Source: Posidonia oceanica (lineage: Eukaryota > Streptophyta > Magnoliopsida > Alismatales > Posidoniaceae). From it: a DNA stretch of 64,000 bases. Where the stretch lies: NCBI GenBank assembly GCA_037176725.1, contig JAZBRS010000011.1:3472001-3536000 (forward strand), read 5' to 3'. Below the pieces are notes generated by a model. The model made no database searches. It saw only the letters and a list, made by a program, of their open reading frames with translations, and had not been told where the DNA came from. Position numbers and translations under genes: made by a program. This document shows, piece after piece, positions 20,138-31,260 of this stretch. Numbering within the stretch: position 1 is the stretch's first letter; each line of letters starts with the position of its first letter.

Positions 20138-21459
20138 CTACTGGTAGTACTTCTTGAGGTAGCATGCGTTGACCGACTCTGATTGTTTGACCTGGTCCAT
20201 GTCCTCAAGGACTACTGTGTCGCCAAAGAAGACCTGCTTGATCAAAAAGGGGCCGCGCCAGTTGGGCCGGAATTTGCCTCGACCGTCTAGGAGATGGATG
20301 GCTCGAAGGACTATATCCCCTAGATTGAAGCTTCTAGGCCTAACCTTCTTCAGGTATGCTCTGGTCAAACGCTTCTGGTAACACTGAGCATGATGCATGG
20401 CCTGCAACCTATGCTCATCGATCAGGTTCAGCTGGATGCAGCGGTCTTCGACCCATTCTACTTCTTCCAGCTCAGCTTCTTGTAGGATTCGCAGTGAGGG
20501 GATCTCTACTTCAACAGGCAGTACTGCCTCCATGCCGTACACTAGCGAGTACGGGGTTGCTCCTGTTGAGGTCCGGACTGATGTCCTGTACGCCTAGAGT
20601 GCGTACGGAAGCTTGTCATGCCAGTCCTTGTGAGTCTCTGCCATCTTCTTCAAGATCTTGACAAGGTTCTTGTTAGCAGACTCTACTGCACCGTTCATTT
20701 GTGGCCGATAAGGCGAGGATCGGTGATGTTTGATGTTGAAGCTCTACAGGTAGTCTTCGATCCTCTTGGCTATGAAGTTTGAGCCATTATCAGAGATGAG
20801 CATGTGCGGGACCCCATACCAGGCTACGATGTTGTTTCTGATAAACTTCTCTATAGCCGCGACAATGACTGTCTTGTAGGAGGCTGCTTCCACCCACTTA
20901 GTAAAGTAGTCGATCGCTATCAGAATGTAGCGATGAACGTTGGAGGCTGCTGGATGTATGGCGCCGATGATGTCAATCCCCCAGGTGGAGAAAGGCCATG
21001 GCGAAGACATGCTATGCAATTCCTGTGGGGGAGCGTGTATGAAATTCCCATGGATTTGGCAGCTATGGCACCTGCGCACAAATTGGCAACAGTCTGCCTC
21101 CATGATTGACCAAAAGTAACCTTGGAGCAAAATCTTCTTGGTGAGCAACACATTGTTCATGTGAGGGCCGCAGGTCCCTGCATGGACTTAGAGCATCAGT
21201 GTGTCAGCCTCCTTCTTGTCTACGCAGCATAGGAGCATCTGGTTGTAAGATCTTCTGTACAGATGCCCTGCCCCTATCATGTACTTTGACGCCATATGTG
21301 CCAAAGTCTTTCTGTCTACTGCTGGGGTGTATGGTGGGAGGCCACCAGATTCCAGGAAGACCTTGATGTCATGATACCATGGAAGTTCCTCTGCTGGATC
21401 CGCTTCCTCGATGCTCATGCAGGGTGCGGGCTGTTCCATACGAGAGACTAATACGTCCA
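20138..21459 (-). pseudogene. int: Integrase of element I (broken by stops)
   Basis: The N-terminal zinc-binding part has VHAGTCGPHMNN and CHSCQIHG (about 21180 and 21080). The DDE core shows WGIDIIGAIHP, ISDNGSNF and NGAVESANK. The C-terminal part ends LKKYYQ before the stop at 20138. It inserts the cDNA into the host genome. Stops occur near 21185 (TAA), 20759 (TAG, CAG in element III) and 20594-20596 (TAG, TGG in element III). The frame is otherwise kept along the gene, unlike element III, which has a one-base deletion. Confidence 0.85.
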
Positions 21460-21870
21460 CTGTACGGTCTTCAGGTATAGTGAGCCAAGATGCTAAGGTT
21501 GCCAGAGCATCTGCATAAGCGTTCTTGGCTTTGTTCATGTAGGTGAAGCAGATGCTTTCAAATACTTTTATCAACTTCAGCGGGCATTCATGGTATGGTA
21601 CCAGCTTGGAGTCCTTGGTCTTCCAGTCGCCGTTGACCTGGGAGATGACCAGCATCGCATCTCCGTGTACATGCAGCTTGCGCACATCGTGCTCGAGTGC
21701 GACTTGCAATCCCAGAAGGCAGGCTTCATACTCTGCCTCATTGTTGGTGCAAGGGAATGTCATCTTCCTTGCAAATGGGATCAACTCTCCCTACGGCGTT
21801 GCTAAGACAGCATCGATGCCTCTGCCCCTTTTATTGATTGCGCCATCGAAGTACAGATGCCACTATAGCT
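21460..21870 (-). pseudogene. Archaeal-type RNase H (aRNH) of element I
   Basis: The motifs YFDGA (first Asp), NNEAEYEA (Glu), VHGDAMLV (Asp) and NAYADALATLA (last Asp) give the full acidic set of the second RNase H. That domain marks the Tat clade of Ty3/gypsy elements. It lies between the RT-linked RNase H and integrase. Two TAG codons (about 21865 and 21795) stand where element III has CAG. Confidence 0.85.
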
Positions 21871-22459
21871 CGTCTTCAGGATCCTTCTGCTCTGAATCCT
21901 CCATGGCGAATAGAATGTCCTCATCAGGGAATTGTGTCTGTAGAGGCTGGTACTCATGCAGTGGGAAGCCAGCTAGATGATCTGCCATGGCCTGCCTCTT
22001 CATGGATTTCTGTGTGACGAAGGTGATGTCATACTGGGACAATAACACCTACCATTTGACGCATCGGCCTACCATGGCCAGCTTCTGAAAAAGGAACTTG
22101 ATGGGGTCATGCCGACACAGGAGCTGGACCGGGTGTGCCATCATGTAATGCTTTAGCTTCTACATGGCCCACCTTCTACATGGCCCAGACAAGAGACAGG
22201 CAGGTTTTCTCTATTGTGCTATACCTGACTTTGCAATCAGTGAACTTCTTGCTCAGGTAATATATGGCACGCTCCTTTCTACCAGTTTCATCATGTTGGT
22301 CCAAGACGGCGTCCATGGAATGCTGTGTGGTGGAAAGGTAGAGAATCAGAGGTCTCCCCAACACGGGAGAAACCAAGACAAGAGACTTGATCAGGAGCTA
22401 CTTGATCTTGTCAAATGCAGCTTGGCACTCCTCGCTCCAGTTGATCTGTGTATTCTTCC
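21871..22459 (-). pseudogene. RT-linked RNase H of element I (frameshifted)
   Basis: Recognisable pieces are LILYLSTTQ, ERAIYYLSKKF, STIEKTCLSLVW and VLLSQYDITFVTQKS. They lie in two frames. A 16-bp tandem duplication (22157-22172 and 22173-22188) and an indel near 22460 shift the frame. The domain would degrade RNA of the RNA:DNA hybrid. Confidence 0.8.
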
Positions 22460-23374
22460 TCAGGAGCTTGAAATCGGTTCACAGATTGGCGTGAGCTGCG
22501 CAATGAACCGGCTGATATATTGCATACACCCCAGCAAGCCTCTGACTTCTTTCTCAGTCTTGGGGGGTGGCATGTCCATGATGGCATTGGCCTTGCTAGG
22601 GTCCACTTCAATTCCCCTCTGGTTGACAATGTAGCCCAGCAGCTTGCCGGATGATACCCTGAATACACATTTGCTGGGGTTGAGGTGAAGCTTGTACTTC
22701 CTCAGGCGGTCAAAGAGCTTCTTGAGGCAGATAAGGTGATCCTCAGGCTCTCTAGACTTGGCAATAATGTCGTCCACGTAAACCTCAACTTCTTGGTGCA
22801 TGAGGTCGTGGAACAATGCTGTCATCGCCCTCTGATATGTTGCTTCGGCATTTTTAAGCCCAAACGGCATGACCTGATAGCAGAAGACTCCCCAGGGGGT
22901 GATAAACGAAGTCTTTTCCATGTCTTCTTCTGCCATTCTAATCTGGTTGTAGCCGGAGAAGCCGTCCATGAAGGAGAGCATCTTGTGCCCTGTAGTGTTG
23001 TCCACCAGGACGTCGATGTGTAGTAGAGGGAAGTCGTCCTTAAGACTGGCTTTGTTTAGATTCATGTAATCAATGCACATACGGACCCGACCGTCCTTCT
23101 TAGGCACCAGCACGACATTCACGAGCCATTCTGGATAGAGGACGATCTTGAGAAAACCAACGCTGTGCTGCTTCATGATTTCCTCTTTGATTTTAAGCAG
23201 CCACTGTGGTTGCCACTTCCGGAGCTTCTGCTTTACCGGCCTCGCATCTGGATCTAGAGGTAGGTTGTGCACCACAATCTTGGCATCAAGGCCGACCATG
23301 TCTTCATAGCTCCAGGCGAAGACATTTGCATATTCCATAAGGAATGCAATGAACTCTGCTCTAACCTGGGGCAA
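22460..23374 (-). pseudogene. RT: Reverse transcriptase of element I
   Basis: One open frame covers most of the domain: VPKKDGRVRMCIDYMNLNK, DFPLLHIDVLVD, SFMDGFSGYNQI, FCYQVMPFGLKNA, the catalytic YVDD (VEVYVDDIIAK) and LLGYIVNQRGIEVDP. The start lacks its own ATG because the domain is part of a polyprotein. The TAA just upstream (about 23380) and the indel at 22460 break the polyprotein. Within the domain itself the catalytic residues are kept. Confidence 0.9.
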
Positions 23375-25138
23375 CAGTTAGGCACTGATGCGGACCTCCT
23401 TGATATCTTCAGCTGTGCCAATGTTGACTACCTCCGTCTCTTCTTCGACATGGAGGTTAGGCCCTTCTAGGTCGTCATCGTAAGGCTGGAACTCAAGCGA
23501 TGGTTCATCATTCTCATCTACGCCTGTATCATCCTCCTCATATGCAATGAGTTCAGAGAGGATCTCCTTCTCGAATGTTGGGTATGTGATGTCGAAGGAG
23601 TGAATATGTTCTGCCTCTTGATCCTGATGATGCCTCAGGATGGTCACACTCACCCAAGTATTTCTGTAAGCTCGGTGGGTGACGTCTGCTTGAGTGGCCC
23701 CTGGTCCTGCTGAGTGATCCGGCTGCTCTACCTGCTCTAACACTGCTGTCACTACTGGGGCTGCCTAGACTACTAGGACTGCTGAGACTGTTACCTCTGA
23801 CATTGTCTGCGCTGTGACTGCTACTGTCCCCTCCTCCGCGTTCTCGGATGTACTCGTGGGAAGTGTTGGGGGCAGATAACTGTCCTCTGGGCGACTAATC
23901 TGTGTACTGTCTCCATATGCACTGCCCGCGTGGGGCATGCACTGCATGAACCATCTAGACACGCCCTGTGGCTGTGGAGTAATCAACTCGTCTAGTCTAG
24001 TGGGTGCTGCCTCTAGTTCTTCTTCCAAGACCATGACTGAGGGATGGTCTTGCTGCAAGGAGGGATTCATGGCCACGGCTTTCCCTTTCCTTACCGCCTG
24101 TTGCTCGGCGGCGTCTTCAGCCAACACCGCGAGTTGTTCTTGGAACAGCAATTCCAAGTCTTTGAGCGCGTCAGCCACCTGGGCTTCTGCAGTCGCACCC
24201 TCCTCGTCATTTGAGGGTGTGTCGACGTAGTAGGCACAGACAACCTCCTCAAAGTCCTGCCCGGCGATTCGTTCACCTACGGAGTCTGCTCTGGCTACCA
24301 GACTCACCACTGCCTAGGGCGTCTGCTCTGCTACTGGTTGGTTGGCTGGCTGACCTCTGGGCACGGCCGATCGTGGGGTTGTGGCGATCAGAGATGCAAA
24401 TAGGTCAGCCAGGGCTGCAACTGGCTGTTGCGCCGACAGGGCCAGTGTTATGGCTGGAGGGGAGGCAGAGGCGCTCTTTTAGAGGTCCCACTGTTGGACA
24501 GTTGTGCTAAGGAACAAAGCACCGGCACCCGTGAGTGATGGTAGATGTCTCACTGTACCCACCGTGGGGACCCACCACAAGGTTGGATCTGCTAAAGCTG
24601 ACGGCTGTATGGCTGATGGCGCCGCCTGCTTTGCTTGTGGTGTTGCTGATGAGGCGGGCCGAGTCCCGCTGTCGCCTAATCCGACTGACTGCACCGTCGG
24701 AGATGGTAACCTCTGTACTGGTGCGGTTGCGGCTGTGAGTGGACAGGTGGCTAATGCCTGAAGATGTGCTCCTGACTCTAGAGCTGTTGATGCGGCTGTC
24801 GTAGGCACTAATGAAGCTGCAGGAGGGAGAGAAACTGTCATCCCTGACACAGAACTCGCTGAATCTGCCACTGCATCAGTAGAGGGAAGAGCCAGACAAA
24901 CTAACTAGGAGGTTGCAGGATTAGACTGAAGCTCCTTGTTGGACTGAGCTGGGATAACCGTGCCGAATTGCTCCTCATCTGAATAGTAGTCCTCTATGCA
25001 GACCCACTCCTCTATCGGTAGTGGGGGGCTCTGGCACGGTACTGGTTGGGCTGAGGCTGGGCTTGTGTTCGGGTCAAGAACACCTGCATTGATAAAGTTA
25101 GTGAGGTCCCGAGGAATCACGAGCTTTCGATTCTTCAA
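23375..25138 (-). pseudogene. Protease-RT linker of the element I polyprotein
   Basis: This is a long variable part rich in Ala, Pro, Thr, Ser and Glu. A conserved block before RT reads HIHSFDITYPTFEKEILSEL and NLHVEEETEVVNIGTAED. Another begins KLVIPRDLTNFINAG next to the protease. In-frame stops occur near 23763 (TAG), 24315 (TAG), 24478 (TAA) and 24903 (TAG). I recognise no enzyme in it. Confidence 0.7.
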
Positions 25139-26411
25139 ACACAGGTGCTCACCATCGCGGGGCTGCCATTCATACCCCAGACTTCAAAATCTCTTCTCTC
25201 CTCAGCTGCAACTGGCTCAGCGATCCCTTGGTCATGCCGCCCAAGTGGCGTTCCCTTCGCATAGCCCCATCTACGGCAAATATTCTTAACCATCCAAGAG
25301 GGGTTGCAATGAACGGCCAGAAAGCTGATGCGTTCAAGAACAGGGATAAAGTTGACCGGCTCAAACCGGTTAACCCGGAACATGACATCTGAGGGCTTAA
25401 GGTCAAATTGGACAATCTGCTGGGAGATAGAAGAGATCGCCTCGACCCGCTCCTTATCAAAGTTTTCCGCCATGACAACGACAACGTCGTCGCCCTAGTG
25501 GAACTTGACCATGTGGTGGAGGGTCGAAGGGATCACCTGATGCTTGTGGAGCAAAGGGCGCCCAAGCAGGAGGTTAAAAGAGGACTCTAAGTCGACGATA
25601 TAGAATTCTACATCGAATACGACCGGGCCAATATGAAGAGGAATAAACAGGATCCCCAAGGAGTCATGGTGCATATTGTCAAAAGAGGTAATTCCCTTCA
25701 CGGCTGGCATGATATCCTCGACTTTGAATCCGAGCTTCAATGTTGTACGCAGGGGGCAGACGTTAAGGCCTGACCCATTGTCAACCAGCGAGAGGGGAAT
25801 GCAGAAACTTTTGAACTGCATCGTGATAAACAGGGGTTGATTGTGGTTAGTCCCCACTGGAGGTTGTTCATCGCTTGAGAAAGAGATGACCTGCGGCTCC
25901 GCGATCATACCCACCATATTCTCCAAGGTTGCAGGCTCGATGGATTGGGACACATGGGCGGCCTGGAATACGCGGAGGAAAGCCTCATGGCGTTCACGGG
26001 ATGAATGTATTAGGTCCCAAATTGAGATGTCAGCCTTGACTTTTTTCAGCTTGGCCATAATGTCAGCTGAAGGCTGGTCTTTTTTGGAGGTGGAGGTAGT
26101 GGCTCTGGTAAAGGGTTCTACAGAGGCGGGATCAGGGTATTGGCCTGCTAGTGGTTGGCTTGGTGGCACAGGCTGGCCTGCTGGTGGTGGTTGGCCTACT
26201 AGTGGAGTAGGTTCTAGGCGGTTAGATGTTGGGACTACTAGTCTGTAGACCCTCCCCGACTGCGTGACGTCCGCATACATTTCTGTGGCGTAGTCGTATG
26301 GAACGCGGTGGGTATCCCTAGTCAGGTTGATTACAGGGGAACACGAGCTGCGAGCTCGAGAGGAGCCGCCGAGATATTTGCTGGTTGGCGGGTGGATAAA
26401 GACATCAGTTT
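25139..26411 (-). pseudogene. PR: Protease of element I
   Basis: Aspartic protease region with LSLVDNGSGLNVCPL. The DNGS core is the form I know from Tat-clade proteases. Further on are FDVEFYIVDLESSFNLLLGR and HKHQVIPSTLHHMVKF. The C-terminal part is in a different frame from the downstream linker (shift near 25135-25490). At the 5' end homology to element III stops near 26411, where the plus-strand block begins. Confidence 0.8.
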
Positions 26412-26463
26412 TGTCAGTTTTGTCTTCACCCTTTGTTTTTGATGCTAAGAACGCGCTGGCCAA

Positions 26464-26490
26464 CCCCTGGCATCATCTTGATACCAGGGG
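26464..26490 (+). other. CCCCTGG-type long hairpin
   Basis: Arms CCCCTGGCATC and GATACCAGGGG with a short loop give an 11-bp stem including one G-T/C-A variable position. Equivalents lie at 327-353, 14641-14668 and 52458-52484. The position with T/G in one arm and C/A in the other changes among copies. Confidence 0.65.
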
Positions 26491-26589
26491 CATCTTTTTT
26501 ATCGCCCCTTGGTATCATTCCCCCTCTCTTTCCCCCATGATATTCCTGGATATCACGGGATGATCTGCTCTCGCAAAACCTATTCATTT

Positions 26590-27800
26590 GCCGACCGATA
26601 AGTCCGATATCTTATCACTCCATTCTTTTGCCAGCCGATAAGTCCGATATCTTATCACCTATTCTTTTGCCGGCCGATAAGTCGGATATCTTATCATCCA
26701 TTCTTTTGCCGGCCGATAAGTTCGATATCTTATCATCCTCTCTTTGCCGGCCGATAAGTCCGATATCTTATCAATCAATCAATCAATCAACCAATCAATC
26801 ACCCGCTTTCCGGTTGATAGGACCGTAAACTATCGTTCTCTGGCTGATAATCCAAAACTCATCTTTGGCTGATATCCAATACTATCACCTGCAATTGTGT
26901 TATATGGCTGATAACCAGTAACTATCCCTCGTAATTGCACCTTCCCGTTGATAGGACCGTAAACTATCGTTCTCTAGCTGATGATCCGAAACTCATCTTT
27001 GGCTGATATCCAAAACTATCACCTGCAATTACGTTATACGGCTGATAACCAGTAACTATCCCTCGCAATTGCTCCATTCCGGTTGATAGGACCGTAAACT
27101 ATCATCCTCTGGCTGATGACCCGAAGTTCATCTTTGGCTGATATCCAAAACTATCACCTGCAATTGCGTTATACGGCTGATATCCAATAACAATCACTCA
27201 TGATTGCGCTTCCGGTTGATAGGACCGTAAACTATCGCTTCCGGTTGATAGGACCGTAAACTATCGCTCTCGGTTGATAGGACCGTAAACTATCACTCTT
27301 CGGCTGATATCCGAAACTATCCTACGCAATCACGTTATACGGCTGATATCTAGTAACTATCACTCGAAAATGCTCTTTCCGGTTGATAGGACCGTAAACT
27401 ATCACTCCCGGTTGATAGGACCGTAAACTATCGCTCTTTGGCTGATATCCAAAATTATCGCGAGCATTTGCGTTATACGGCCGATATCCAGTAACTATCA
27501 CTCCTGATTGTGCTTCCGGTTGATAGGACCGTAAACTATCGCTTCCGGTTGATAGGACCGTAAACTATCGCTCCCGGTTGATAGGACCGTAAACTATCGC
27601 TCTCCGGTTGATATCCGAAACTATCCTACACAATCAAGTTTTACGGCTGATATCTAGTAACTATCACTCACAACTGCACCTTCCGGTTGATAGGACCGTA
27701 AACTATCGCTTCCGGTTGATAGGACCGTAAACTATCGCTTCTGGTTGATAGGACCGTAAACTATCACCCCCCGGCCGATAAGTCCGATATCTTATCACCT
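26590..27800 (+). repeat. Stem-loop array of the 3' fragment (several stem classes)
   Basis: First come five or six units of about 37 bp containing GATAAGTCCGATATCTTATC (stem GATAAG/CTTATC), then an (ATCA)n run at 26771-26800. Next is a composite pattern of GATAGGACCGTAAACTATC, GATGATCCGAAACTCATC, GATATCCAAAACTATC and GATAACCAGTAACTATC, with linkers such as CACCTGCAATTGCG. Most units pair through GAT..ATC-type arms with loops of 7-9 nt. The same order is seen at 52580-53905. Confidence 0.85.
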
Positions 27801-28296
27801 TCTTCGCGGGACTTTATTCCAGGAAGACAAAGTCCCGCATCTCCCCGCGATAGGAGAGGATGCCCCCCTCCCTTCGCGCTTCTTTTTGCTTGCTTGCTTC
27901 CCTGGGCGGGGACAGGCTGCGTTTTTTCTTTCTCGCCTTGTTGTGCAAGTTTGGACTAGCTGCCAAATTTTTGTGCTACATCGCAGTTTCTCTTTTAGCA
28001 TTCCTTCTGCATCAATTCTGCACTTCTTTTTCTAACATTGCATGCTAGTCTAACATCATCAACATCATTTGTACTACATCAGTATACGCATCTGTACTAA
28101 CTTTTGCACTAACATCTGCATTGCATACATTGCATGCCATCCATCTGCACCTGCATTTTGCATTGCGGCAACGAGCCACGACGTTTGGTGCATCGGACGA
28201 ATAAGTGACTCACGTCAATAGCAATTTTCTGCTCCCGTCGGTCAGATGGGGTGTCTTGTCAATCCTGAGCAGCGGCCTTGCTTTGCTTGACCTCAC
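27801..28296 (+). other. Pre-polypurine-tract region of the 3' fragment
   Basis: Non-coding. Includes CCCGCGATAGGAGAGGATGC, a TTGCATGC-rich section and GCGGCAACGAGCCACGACG, all nearly identical to 53900-54407. The last part matches element I 14137-14300 on the other strand. Confidence 0.7.
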
Positions 28297-28311
28297 TCAG
28301 GGAGGGGCATC
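28297..28311 (+). other. Polypurine tract before the LTR at 28312
   Basis: TCAGGGAGGGGCATC directly followed by TGTTGACACC. Its presence upstream of what serves as the 5' LTR of element III shows that this LTR was also (or originally) the 3' LTR of another copy. Confidence 0.8.
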
Positions 28312-30699
28312 TGTTGACACCCCATTTTGACAGGTTGATTTAATAGAATCCTTCTAGTGGCTTCTGAACCCAAACCTAGACCCAAAACCATATCCTTCTC
28401 TTCAAATCAACCCCAAAACCTAACCAAGAATCACACCCAATTCCTAAACCCAAAAACCATCCAAAAACCATAGCAAAACCCATCCTTCCTAACCTAGAAA
28501 ATCCACCAAAAAACCCTTAGAATTTCAAACCAAAACTACTCCCAAAAACCCTAGAAAAACTAGGTAAAACTACCCTTTTTCTACACCCCAAAATCCTTGC
28601 AAAACCTTCCAAAATCCCACTTCAAATCCTAGGTTAAATACTAGAAATCCTAGGTCACACACTCACCAAATCCCACTTCATTTCCATGCCTCTAACCCCT
28701 TCATCTCTCCAAGTTATCCTTTTCTCTCTCCAAAATTATTCTTTTCTCTCTCCTCTCTATCCTCCCTCTTATTCTCCTTCTTTCCTCTCCTTCTCTCTCC
28801 TTTTCTTGCTTGGCAGTGGGCCCACCTTGTGCATCTCTCCCTTTTGTATTTTATCTGTATTTTTATTCTATTTTTATCCTACCTCTTGATTTTCTAATAT
28901 TTAGTTTCTTTCCTCCTCTCTCGTTCTTCTTTCTTTCTCCATTTCTTCATTTTCTTCTTTCTCTCCTTTTTCTTTTCCTTTCTTCCACTAAACCTTTAAA
29001 AACCTTTAAAACTCTAATTAAAAAAGGAAAACAAAAGAAAAACAAATCAAAACCTTAAAAAGAAATAATTAAAAACTTAGATAAACAATTAAAAGAAAAA
29101 CCCAACTAAAACCAACTAAAAACTAAGAGTGCAATCTAAAAAATACAAAACAAACAAAAAGGAAATGCCATTAAAAACAAACAAAATGTAATCAAAACAA
29201 ACAAAAAGAGAGAACCCTATTAAAAATAACAACAAATCAAAAACAAATCCTAGAAAAGAAAAACAATTAAAAAAACCCTAGGATAAGTAATTAAAAAACA
29301 AGTAACAAATCCAAAAGAAACAATTAAAACTTAAGAAACTTAATTAAAAAGAAAAGAAAGGAAAAACTTAACAAGGAAAACATAACTTAAAAACAATTAA
29401 AAAACTTAACAAACATTTAAAACAAAATTAAGAAAAAAAACAGTTTAAAGAAAAGCTTGAAGAAAAATCATAAAAACTTAAAACAAAAACTAAAACTCCC
29501 CCTAACCTTAATTAATTAAAAAAGCAATCCTTTAAAAACCTAATTAAAAATCCTAACTTAAAAACAACTACTTTAAAATATTTTCAAATCTTTTTTCATT
29601 TTAATTTTCTTCTTTTTCTGCCTTACCTTTTCTTCTTTCTTCCTCCTTCCTTTCTTTCTTATTTTTCTTTTTTCTTCAGCCCAGTCCGGCCCACAGAATC
29701 CTCCTCCCCTCCTTTCCTTCTTTTCTTTTTTTTTTTTTTTTTTTTTCTTTCTTTCCCGCACGAGCTCGGCCCACTCCTAGCCTCCTGCCTTCCTCCTCCT
29801 TCCCTCCCTTCCTTCTTCTTCCTTCTTCTTCTTCAGCTTTCTCCCGCGACTGCAACGGCGCTCCCTCTTGGACTTAAAATCCAAATCTTCCCTCTCCATC
29901 CAATCCAGCAACAGAGCCCTCCCTTCTCTCAGCTCTCTCAGCCCTTTCTTCGGTGGCATTAACTGCCTGTCTCCCTCGCCAGTCGCAGCCATCAAGCTCC
30001 AGTCTCCGCGCTGGTGGATTTTGAATCCATCAGCAGCTCGCGCCCAGCTCCTTAGCCTCCCAATAAAACCAAAACTCTCCTCCTCCTTCAACACCTTTTT
30101 TACCATCCAGAGAGAGCACCTGAGTGAGCATGAGAAGCCCAGCAATCCCCTTCCTCCTCCTCTACTAGAAAAATCAGCAATTTTCCTCCTCCTCCTTCCC
30201 TCTGAAATCCAGACCTTCAAGCCCCTTCAAATCCTTCCAAATCCATCCCCCAAACTCACCTAGAATCCCAGCATTCACCTCCACCCTTCCACGCCTCGAA
30301 CCAACCCAGATTCACCCCTACAGCACCTGAAATCCTTCACCAGAACCCAACACCACCTTCCTCAGAATTTCCGAATCCACAAACCTCCAAATCTTCCCAA
30401 ATTCCTCCCAGCTACTCACCTGAACACTACCTTCTTAGACCACCCAAGCATCAACCCAGCAACCCACCATAGCCTGAATCCAACACAACAAACACCTATC
30501 CCAATTTCTGTCTAGAAATCACCACACCAGCAAACTCCTTCCACAGACCCCCACGACCCAATCCAAGCCTCCAAACACCTTCACCGAACATCCAGAAGCC
30601 CACCAGACCCCTCCATTCAGCCTGAGGAGCAACAGAAACCACCCCCCATCTCCGGCCATCTCTGCAACACCCAAAAATCCGATTTCTTCCGCCGGCCTA

Positions 30700-31260
30700 C
30701 AGAGCTTGCGTCCAAGCATCCAGCGAGCTCCGGAGCGACGCGTGGAGCAGATCCAAACCCTCGTGAGCCACCGGGGACACCTCCAGTTGCCAGACCACCA
30801 CCGCCGATCTCTGCAAAAGCAGCTAACGTCGAGGGACCGTTTCAGACGTCGAATCAGGTGCCTCTTCCCCCCAGTAGCTTAGTCTTCTTCTTCTCTTGCT
30901 CCTCAACCCCTTAGACTAGGGTTTAGCCGCCTGTCGCCCGGGGTCAATGCCGCTGCTGACTCATCTTCTCCAGCGAGCATCTACGCTCGAATCGCCGCTC
31001 CGGCCTCCAAAACCCTTGTCGTCGATCGCCCGAGCACCGAGGAGCCTCCAGCGATGCAGTCCTATCCACCATTTCCACCGCCGACGCGTCGATCCTCCGG
31101 TCTGCTTCCAGAAGCTCTGCAGAGCTCCGCCACCCTCTCCGGTCAACTCCAGTGCCTGTCATGGCCCGACGACGCATCTCCAACCTCCGTGCACCTCCGC
31201 GAAGCTTCCCAGCCCGTCAGCGCCTCCCTAGCAGCCTTTCTTCCCCAGCTCCGGCCACTG
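30700..31260 (+). promoter_or_regulatory. GC-rich, CpG-dense LTR segment, possible promoter/leader exon
   Basis: A GC-rich island within an AT-rich LTR, ending near CACTACAGTGTCTGG. The same kind of segment occupies the same relative place in the solo LTR (39050-40380), element II (9110-9680) and element I (12370-12800). Frames inside it are Pro/Ser/Arg-rich and not conserved between copies, so it is probably not coding. A donor-like AG/GT lies within it at 30858. No clear TATA box was found. Confidence 0.35.

Larger units (their letters stand above)
12211..26411 (-). mobile_element. Element I, 3' half: pol, DUF7745-like gene, 3' non-coding array and partial 3' LTR
   Basis: This is a minus-strand element read from right to left. 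Protease to integrase (26411-20138) is followed by a DUF7745-like gene, hairpin arrays, a polypurine tract and the first 1.9 kb of its 3' LTR, where element II is inserted. Its gag start and leader are on the same strand at 58782-64000, separated by the 32-kb plus-strand block. About 1 kb between the capsid region and the protease is missing. It is the most decayed copy, with many stops and several indels, so it is probably the oldest layer. Confidence 0.75.
26412..28311 (+). mobile_element. 3'-end fragment of a third family member (array plus polypurine tract) joined to the LTR at 28312
   Basis: The segment is collinear with 52407-54422, the 3' non-coding end of element III, including array, pre-tract region and polypurine tract. 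It therefore reads as the end of another internal region sharing the LTR at 28312, not as host flank. Homology starts abruptly at TGTCAGTTTTG (26412, counterpart 52407). To the left is protease of element I. The short sequence CAGTTTTG is repeated at the junction. Confidence 0.7.

Noticed and set aside
22685..23023. Plus-strand frame over the RT of element I (and other opposite-strand frames over pol)
   Set aside because: Antisense shadow of the conserved RT domain, with no domain of its own.
26771..26806. (ATCA)n run as a possible telomere-like or centromere signal
   Set aside because: A short microsatellite within the stem-loop array, present at the same place in both copies. Not a plant telomere repeat.
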